From contig NZ_CP043959.1 of NCBI RefSeq assembly GCF_008632955.1, forward strand, positions 1-64,000: a stretch of 64,000 nt of DNA. Direction: 5' to 3'. The stretch comes from Streptomyces tendae. Its GTDB lineage: Bacteria; Actinomycetota; Actinomycetes; Streptomycetales; Streptomycetaceae. Below the pieces are notes generated by a model. The model worked only from the letters and a program-made list of their open reading frames with translations, was not told where the DNA came from and made no database searches. The position numbers and the translations under genes are program-made. How positions within the stretch are numbered: the stretch's first letter is position 1; every line of letters starts with the position of its first letter. This document shows positions 58,519-64,000 of this stretch, piece after piece.

Positions 58519-59531
58519 GCCGCCACCTCGTCCTTCGTGTCGGTGCCGGGGCCGTCCGCGGCGCCGGTGTCGTGTCCGGTCAGTGCCATGAAGACCTCGT
58601 CGAGGCTCGGCTGGCCGAGGGAGAAGTTGTCGACGGTGACGCCGGCCCGGGACAGCTCGGTGAGCGCGCGTGCCGCCTGGTCGGCCGCGCTGTCGCTGGT
58701 CGAGGCGTTCAGCCGGGCTGTCAGCGCCACCGGGTCGGGCTCCAGCTGCACCTCCGCGAGCAGCAGGTCCCGCAGCAGCCGCTCGGCGTCCGGCCGCCGG
58801 TCGGGGTCCCGCAGCCGCAGATGGACGGAGCCGGCGCCCACGGACGCCTTGAGCTCGCCCTTGGTGCCCTCGGCGATCACCCTGCCCTTGTCGATCACCG
58901 CGATCCGGGACGCGAGCTGGTCGGCCTCGTCCAGGTACTGCGTGGTCAGCAGCACCGTGGTGCCCTGGGCGACCACCGCGCGCACGATGTCCCACACCTG
59001 GTTGCGGCTGCGCGGGTCGAGACCCGTGGTCGGCTCGTCGAGGAACAGCAGGTCCGGGGTGTTGAGGATGGACGCGGCGATGTCGATGCGGCGCCGCATG
59101 CCCCCGGAGTACTGCTTGACCTGCTTGCCCGCCGCCTCGGTGAGCCCGAAGGCCTCGAGGAGCTGGGCGGCGCGGTCGCGGGCCGCGGGCTTGCGGTGGC
59201 CGAGCAGCCGTCCCAGCAGGACGAGGTTCTCGGTGCCGGTGAGGTCCTCGTCCACCGACGCGTACTGGCCGGTGAGGCTCACGCGGGCACGCACCGCGTC
59301 CGCGTCGCGCACGACGTCGTGGCCGAAGACGTGCGCCTCACCGCCGTCCGGACGCAGCAGGGTGGCGAGCATCTTCACGGTGGTGGTCTTGCCCGCGCCG
59401 TTCGGTCCGAGGACGCCGTAGACCGTGCCGGTCGGCACGGTGAGGTCGACCCCGTCGACGGCCCGCGTCTCACCGAAGGTCTTGACCAGGCCTGCGGTCT
59501 CGATCGCCGTGCCGGACGTCTGCGTGCTCAT
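58515..59531 (-). CDS. ABC transporter ATP-binding protein (DrrA type)
   Basis: A 338-residue ATPase for the downstream permease. Walker A is GPNGAGKTT at 42-50, the signature is [13 protein letters not shown], Walker B is [13 protein letters not shown]. The switch position reads [11 protein letters not shown], with Gln in place of His as is usual in DrrA relatives. The C-terminal 100 residues form the family-specific domain. The gene is divergent from the quinone oxidoreductase gene. Confidence 0.94.
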   Translation of the reverse strand: MSTQTSGTAIETAGLVKTFGETRAVDGVDLTVPTGTVYGVLGPNGAGKTTTVKMLATLLRPDGGEAHVFGHDVVRDADAVRARVSLTGQYASVDEDLTGTENLVLLGRLLGHRKPAARDRAAQLLEAFGLTEAAGKQVKQYSGGMRRRIDIAASILNTPDLLFLDEPTTGLDPRSRNQVWDIVRAVVAQGTTVLLTTQYLDEADQLASRIAVIDKGRVIAEGTKGELKASVGAGSVHLRLRDPDRRPDAERLLRDLLLAEVQLEPDPVALTARLNASTSDSAADQAARALTELSRAGVTVDNFSLGQPSLDEVFMALTGHDTGAADGPGTDTKDEVAA

Positions 59532-59738
59532 GCTTCGGGTCCTTCCGCGTGCTTGGGCTACGCATGGAGAGACCTTTACCGTCGCGCAAACTCATCGGTC
59601 CCGCACGCGGATTTCGGCGTTCGCGCGGACGATGTCGCACGGCGGCCCGCCCACCGCGCCCGTCGGCGCTCTCCCGCGGTGCCCCGGCATGCGGCGCACC
59701 CAGCGCGGCGTCCGGTCCCCCGGAGTACCGTCCCCTTC

Positions 59739-60722
59739 ATGTATGCGATCACGATTCCCGAACCCGGTGGGCCCGAGGCGCTGGTCTGGGACGAGGTCCC
59801 CGATCCGGTGGCCGGCGAGGGCGAGGTCCTCGTCGAGGTGGTGGCCGGCGCGGTCAACCGGGCCGACATCCTCCAGCGGCAGGGCTTCTACCACCCTCCG
59901 TCCGGCTCGTCCCCGTACCCCGGTCTGGAGTGCTCCGGCCGGATCGCGGAGATCGGTCCCGGGGTGAGCGGCTGGGCGGTCGGCGACGAGGTCTGCGCGC
60001 TGCTCACCGGCGGCGGTTACGCCGAGAAGGTGGCCGTGCCCGCCGGACAGCTGCTGCCCGTCCCCGACGGGCTGACCGTCGACCGGGCGGCGGCGCTCCC
60101 CGAGGTCGTCTGCACGGTCTGGTCGAACGTCTTCATGATCGCCCACCTGCGCCCCGGCGAGACGCTGCTCGTGCACGGCGGCTCCAGCGGCATCGGCACC
60201 ATGGCGATCCAGCTCGCCAAGGCCGTGGGGGCGAAGGTGGCCGTGACCGCGGGGACGAAGGAGAAGCTGGAGCGGTGCGCCGAACTGGGCGCCGACATCC
60301 TGATCAACTACCGCGAGCAGGACTTCGTGGCCGAGCTGAAGCAGGCCACCGACGGCGCGGGCGCCGACGTCATCCTGGACAACATGGGCGCCAAGTACCT
60401 GGACCGCAACATCCAGGCCCTGGCCGTCAACGGCCGGCTCGCGATCATCGGCATGCAGGGCGGGGTGAAGGGCGAGCTGAACATCGGCGCCCTGCTCGCC
60501 AAGCGCGCCGCGATCAGCGCCACCACGCTGCGCGCCCGCCCGCTGGAGGAGAAGGCGGCGATCGTCGCGGCCGTGCGGGAGCACGTGTGGCCGCTCGTCT
60601 CGGGCGGGCACGTCCGTCCGGTGATCGACCGGGAGATCCCCATGCCGGACGCCGCCGAGGCGCACCGGGTGGTGGAGGACAGCTCCCACATCGGCAAGGT
60701 CCTGCTGGTCACGCCGAACTGA
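59739..60722 (+). CDS. NAD(P)H-quinone oxidoreductase (PIG3/zeta-crystallin type)
   Basis: A 327-residue zinc-free medium-chain dehydrogenase-like reductase. The substrate domain has NRADILQRQGFYHPPSGSSP and SPYPGLECSGRIAEIGPGV, and the cofactor domain has VHGGSSGIGTMAIQLAKAVG. The absence of zinc ligands and the FYHPP segment point to the PIG3-like quinone reductases. ATG 59739 lacks a Shine-Dalgarno and has TACCGT seven bases upstream, suggesting a leaderless message. It converges with the next gene. Confidence 0.92.
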   Translation: MYAITIPEPGGPEALVWDEVPDPVAGEGEVLVEVVAGAVNRADILQRQGFYHPPSGSSPYPGLECSGRIAEIGPGVSGWAVGDEVCALLTGGGYAEKVAVPAGQLLPVPDGLTVDRAAALPEVVCTVWSNVFMIAHLRPGETLLVHGGSSGIGTMAIQLAKAVGAKVAVTAGTKEKLERCAELGADILINYREQDFVAELKQATDGAGADVILDNMGAKYLDRNIQALAVNGRLAIIGMQGGVKGELNIGALLAKRAAISATTLRARPLEEKAAIVAAVREHVWPLVSGGHVRPVIDREIPMPDAAEAHRVVEDSSHIGKVLLVTPN

Positions 60723-60744
60723 GCGCGGGCGCCCGGGCGCGGGT

Positions 60745-61488
60745 TCAGCGCACCCCGCGCTCCTGCCGCATCCGCAGCCCGAGGAAGGCGAGGGCGAGCC
60801 CGAGCCCGATCAGGACCAGGCCGCTGCCGAGCGGCAGGATCCGCAGCACCGGCTCGACGGCCGTCCCGGTACCGGCGACGGCGTTCGGCTCCGCGGCCGT
60901 CGACGACGTGGCGGGCACCGGGGCCGCGGCGGAGGAGGCCGGCGTGTCGGCGCCGCCGGGGTCCGTGTCCGCGGCACCGGCCGGGTCCTGCGCCGGGCTC
61001 GTCGCGTCGAGCCGGGCGTTCGGCCGCCGGCCCCCGTCGCCGTCCGGCTGTCCGGCCGCGTCGCGGGCGCCCTCGCCCGCCTCCGTCTCCCGGCCCCGCC
61101 GGGGCGGAGCGGTCTCCCGGGACTCCTCGGACGCCGTCTCCTGCCGCCCGGGCCGCTCCCGGCCTTCGCCGGGGCCGCTTCCGGCACGGGACGCGGAGGG
61201 TGAGGTGGAGGGCGACGCAGTGGACGGGGCGGAGGGGAAGCGGGACACCGACCGCGGCTCGGCGTTCCGGAGGTCGTCGGTGTCCGACGGCGGTGGAGCG
61301 CCGCGCGGGTCGTCGGCGTCCGACCGAGGTGCGGCGCTCCGGGGGGCGGCGATGCCCGGTGGCTTCCGCTCCGCCCCGTAGGCCACACCGGCCGTGCCCG
61401 GCGGCCCGGCGACCGGGCCGAAGGGCAGCACCGCCGCCCCCGCCCCCAGAACGAGACTCGCCCCCATTACACGCAGCCATGGAGTCAC
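60745..61488 (-). CDS. Secreted stalk-like membrane-anchored protein, unknown function
   Basis: A 247-residue protein not assigned to a family. GTG 61488 follows GGGAGG with 9-base spacing. A signal peptide (LRVMGASLVLGAGAAVLPFG) is followed by about 170 residues of low-complexity Ser/Thr/Pro/Asp/Arg, including APRSAAPRSDADDPRG. One transmembrane helix lies near the C-terminus (LPLGSGLVLIGLGLALAFLG) with a basic tail. No catalytic domain is visible; a cell-wall-spanning spacer is the best description. A GC-rich palindrome (GCGCCCGGGCGC) lies in the 22-base gap to the convergent gene. Confidence 0.75.
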   Translation of the reverse strand: MTPWLRVMGASLVLGAGAAVLPFGPVAGPPGTAGVAYGAERKPPGIAAPRSAAPRSDADDPRGAPPPSDTDDLRNAEPRSVSRFPSAPSTASPSTSPSASRAGSGPGEGRERPGRQETASEESRETAPPRRGRETEAGEGARDAAGQPDGDGGRRPNARLDATSPAQDPAGAADTDPGGADTPASSAAAPVPATSSTAAEPNAVAGTGTAVEPVLRILPLGSGLVLIGLGLALAFLGLRMRQERGVR

Positions 61489-61677
61489 GACCGTGACCTC
61501 CCGCGCCGGCCGGTGCTCGGCCGCACCGTCGGCAAGATGGGCCGGATGGACGCCAACAGCCTCGCACCGCCGGGCGGACCCGGCATGTCGGACAGGGCCG
61601 TCCGAAGGACCCCGCGCCGGCGGCGGCTTCCGGGGGCGGCACCACGGTGTGAACGGGGTGTGCGCGACAATGGCCTC

Positions 61678-62217
61678 ATGGAGATGCCGAGGAACGAACG
61701 GTCGCCGGAGAATCCGCAGATCCTGGTCGTCGGCCAGGACGGTATGGCGCTCAGCGGCGGCAAGGGCGACGAGGACTCCCGTGAGACCCCGGTGACGGAG
61801 CAGGTGGAGCAGCCGGCGAAGGTCATGCGGATCGGCAGCATGATCAAGCAGCTGCTGGAGGAGGTGCGGGCGGCTCCTCTCGACGAGGCCAGCCGGGCCC
61901 GGCTCAAGGAGATCCACGCCAGTTCGGTGAAGGAGCTCGAGGACGGGCTGGCCCCCGAGCTGGTCGAGGAGCTGGAGCGGCTCTCCCTGCCCTTCACGGA
62001 CGAGACCACCCCCAGCGACGCGGAGCTGCGCATCGCGCAGGCCCAGCTGGTGGGCTGGCTCGAGGGCCTCTTCCACGGGATCCAGACGACGCTCTTCGCC
62101 CAGCAGATGGCGGCGCGGGCCCAGCTGGAGCAGATGCGCCGCGCTCTGCCGCCGGGTGTCTCCGAGGGCTCGGAGGACGTCAACCCGGGCGGCCGCTCGG
62201 GGGGTCCCTACCTGTAA
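61678..62217 (+). CDS. bpa: Bacterial proteasome activator (Bpa)
   Basis: A 179-residue ATP-independent activator that forms a ring and opens the 20S proteasome gate. The middle is a helical bundle (MRIGSMIKQLLEEVRAAPLD, then SVKELEDGLAPELVEELERL and LRIAQAQLVGWLEGLFHGIQ). The C-terminus is GGPYL, close to the Gly-x-Tyr-Leu end that docks into the proteasome alpha ring. ATG 61678 has GACAAT seven bases upstream and no ribosome site, consistent with a leaderless message; ATG 61684 is the alternative. No proteasome genes are in the window. Confidence 0.93.
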   Translation: MEMPRNERSPENPQILVVGQDGMALSGGKGDEDSRETPVTEQVEQPAKVMRIGSMIKQLLEEVRAAPLDEASRARLKEIHASSVKELEDGLAPELVEELERLSLPFTDETTPSDAELRIAQAQLVGWLEGLFHGIQTTLFAQQMAARAQLEQMRRALPPGVSEGSEDVNPGGRSGGPYL

Positions 62218-62304
62218 GCACCCGCCGAAGCGCGGGCCCGTCCGCCGGTGCCCGCCGAGACGCGGGGGCCTGCACGCCCCTCGCCCGCACGGCCCGAACC
62301 GCAC

Positions 62305-62336
62305 GAAGGGGCCCGGCACGGATGCCGGGCCCCTTC
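62305..62336. terminator. Terminator between bpa and kinase genes
   Basis: A perfect 14-bp stem (GAAGGGGCCCGGCA / cgga / TGCCGGGCCCCTTC) sits between convergent genes. Confidence 0.88.
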
Positions 62337-62376
62337 CGTATGTCCGCGCGGTCCGCCCCGCGGCGGAGCGGCCGGG

Positions 62377-64000
62377 TCAGGACGGCGGGTTGCCCGTCGA
62401 GACCTTGAGCGTGATCTCCGGCATGTCCTCCGGGTCGACGTCCGTACCGGGGGGCGGGAACTGCTCGCGGATCGAGCCGTCGCCGTAGGTGTTCTCGTCG
62501 ACCTTGACGATCTTGAGGTTGTTCCCCCAGCCCGCGGCCTGGAAGCACGCCTTCACCGAGGCGATGTGCTTGAACTTGAAGTTGGGCAGCTGGACCTTCT
62601 CCGGGTCGTTGTACGACTCCTGCGGGTCCTCGCACTTCTCCGGGTCGATCGTCTTCGAGGTGTCCGGCCCGCGGTAGCCCTCGGCCCTGGTCGCCGAGGG
62701 CGACGCGCCGCCGGCCTGCGGGTCCTCGTCGTTGTTGTTGATGAGCAGCGCCGCGATCAGGCCGCCGACCGCCAGCACCGAGACGACGATCGAGCCGATG
62801 ATCACCGGGGTGTTCCGGCCGCCGCGCCCCGCGTTGCCGGTGCCGGATCCCTGGGGCGACATCGTGTACGGCGGCGGGGTCGACGCGCCCTGCTGCGCGT
62901 ACGGCGTGGGCGCGGGCGTCGGGTAGCCGCCCTGTTGCGGATAGCCGTACGACGGGGAGGGCGTGGCGGGTGCCGGGGTGCCGTACGGGTGCGGCGGCGG
63001 GGGCGTCGGCTGGTACGGCGTCCGGACGCTGCCCGGGGGCGCCTGGTGCGCCTGGTCGACCGGCGGGAACACCGCGGAGCCGACACCGGCGCCGCTCGGC
63101 GTCTGCGAGCCGGGCACGATGCTCGGCGGGGCCGCCTGGACGGACTGCGCCACCCGCAGGCACTCGCCGCGCATGGCCTCCGCGCTGGGGAACCTCTCGT
63201 TGGGGTTCTTCTTCAGGGCGCGGGAGATCAGCGCGTCCACGGCCGGCGGCAGCGAACGGTTGATCGAGGAGGCGAGCGGGGGCTCCTCCTGCACGTGCGC
63301 GTAGGCGATCGCCAGCGGCGAGTCCGCGTCGAACGGCAGCCTGCCGGTGACCAGCTGGAAGAGCATGATGCCGACCGAGTAGAGGTCGGAGCGCGCGTCG
63401 ACGCCCCGGCCGAGCGCCTGCTCCGGGGAGAGGTACTGCGGGGTGCCGACGACCATGCCGGTCTGCGTCATCGAGGTGACGCCGGACTGCATGGCGCGGG
63501 CGATGCCGAAGTCCATCACCTTGACCACGCCGCGCTTGGTCATCATCACGTTGCCCGGCTTGATGTCGCGGTGGACCAGCCCCATCTCGTGGCTGATCTC
63601 CAGCGCCGCCAGCACGTCGGCGGTGATCTTGAGGGCCTTGTCGGCGGGCATCGCGCCCTGCTGCCGTACGTCCTCGTCGAGCACGGAGCCGAGCGGGCGG
63701 CCCTCGACGTACTCCATGACGATGTACGGCGTCGTCATGCCGTCCACGTCGTCCTCGCCGGTGTCGAACACCGAGACGATGTTGGTGTGCGTGAGCTTCG
63801 CCACGGACTGGGCCTCGCGGCGGAAGCGCTCGCGGAAGGCTTGCTCCCGGCCGAGTTCCGTGTGCAACGTCTTGATGGCGACCTGACGGTCGAGCACCGA
63901 GTCGTAGGCGAGGTGCACCGAGGCCATGCCGCCCTGGCCGAGCAGGTCCCGCAGTTGGTAACGTCCGCCGGCGAGCGCCCGCCCCGCGTGGCGGCCCTGT
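62377..64000 (-). CDS. Ser/Thr protein kinase with one PASTA domain (5' end cut by window)
   Basis: The coding frame runs off the right edge; 541 codons are in view and the true start lies beyond 64000. The kinase domain opens GGRYQLRDLLGQGGMASVHL and has VAIKTL (ATP lysine), HRDIKPGN, DFGIARAM and a Thr-rich activation loop (SVTSMTQTGMVVGTPQYLSP). A Pro/Tyr/Gly-rich linker is followed by a transmembrane helix (NTPVIIGSIVVSVLAVGGLI). The outside part is short, with a single PASTA repeat (LPNFKFKHIASVKACFQAAG) ending in TLKVSTGNPPS. This single PASTA separates it from the four-PASTA kinase in this window. Confidence 0.94.
   Translation of the reverse strand, partial: QGRHAGRALAGGRYQLRDLLGQGGMASVHLAYDSVLDRQVAIKTLHTELGREQAFRERFRREAQSVAKLTHTNIVSVFDTGEDDVDGMTTPYIVMEYVEGRPLGSVLDEDVRQQGAMPADKALKITADVLAALEISHEMGLVHRDIKPGNVMMTKRGVVKVMDFGIARAMQSGVTSMTQTGMVVGTPQYLSPEQALGRGVDARSDLYSVGIMLFQLVTGRLPFDADSPLAIAYAHVQEEPPLASSINRSLPPAVDALISRALKKNPNERFPSAEAMRGECLRVAQSVQAAPPSIVPGSQTPSGAGVGSAVFPPVDQAHQAPPGSVRTPYQPTPPPPHPYGTPAPATPSPSYGYPQQGGYPTPAPTPYAQQGASTPPPYTMSPQGSGTGNAGRGGRNTPVIIGSIVVSVLAVGGLIAALLINNNDEDPQAGGASPSATRAEGYRGPDTSKTIDPEKCEDPQESYNDPEKVQLPNFKFKHIASVKACFQAAGWGNNLKIVKVDENTYGDGSIREQFPPPGTDVDPEDMPEITLKVSTGNPPS

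Noticed and set aside
57670..59531. ABC exporter pair as self-resistance for an antibiotic cluster
   Set aside because: No biosynthetic genes surround it; neighbours are housekeeping genes, so it is probably a core exporter.

Overview
The window is a piece of a high-GC actinobacterial chromosome, almost certainly Streptomyces, starting exactly at the first codon of dnaA and running away from the replication origin. Supporting signs are the very long DnaA domain II, the dnaA-oriC-dnaN-gnd-recF-DUF721-gyrB-gyrA order, TTGTCCACA-type DnaA boxes, frequent GTG starts, near-complete G/C at third codon positions, class E sortases, CrgA, DUF5324, a DLW-39 peptide and the bacterial proteasome activator Bpa. 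All assignments are by reading the sequence; no database search was run.

Layout. 1-12836: replication and topology block (dnaA, oriC, dnaN, a 6-phosphogluconate dehydrogenase, recF, DUF721, gyrB, gyrA, DUF3566 membrane protein). 12889-18977: tRNA-Ile, a VOC protein, small secreted and membrane proteins, a Ser/Thr kinase, and an HTH regulator with a palindromic candidate operator, ending in tRNA-Ala and a parS site. 19064-26083: envelope and division genes (DUF5324, cyclophilin, rhomboid, CrgA, DUF881, pabA, two class E sortases), with a DnaA-box cluster and a degenerate parS. 26181-34305: the conserved minus-strand cell-wall/phosphosignalling operon read as fhaA-fhaB-PP2C-FtsW/RodA-PBP-PASTA kinase. 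34957-38594: tRNA-Leu, DUF2252, a repeat-rich spacer, a J-domain protein and a rhodanese.

38653-54039: catabolic block. It holds the paaABCDE phenylacetyl-CoA epoxidase operon, a DUF5819/HTTM membrane pair, a TrmH methyltransferase, paaN and the divergent paaH-paaR, then bkdR and the divergent bkdABC branched-chain 2-oxoacid dehydrogenase genes. The same 14-bp operator (ACCGAACGATCGGT) sits before paaA and between paaN and paaH, and a one-mismatch copy sits before bkdA. This suggests one TetR regulon (PaaR) joining all three transcription units. bkdC is broken by a single-base frameshift.

54100-64000: molybdenum cofactor genes (mobA-like, moeA), a K+ channel whose first codons lie inside a perfect-core parS site, a DrrAB-type ABC exporter, a quinone oxidoreductase, a stalk-like membrane protein, Bpa, and a third Ser/Thr kinase cut by the window edge. 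I saw no mobile element, CRISPR array, rRNA gene or biosynthetic cluster. The main unusual features are the shared paa/bkd operator, the DnaA boxes spread through unrelated promoters, the two apparent frameshifts near 53.0 and 54.15 kb, the FUS-like low-complexity tract in DnaA and the uncharacterised DUF5819/HTTM pair.
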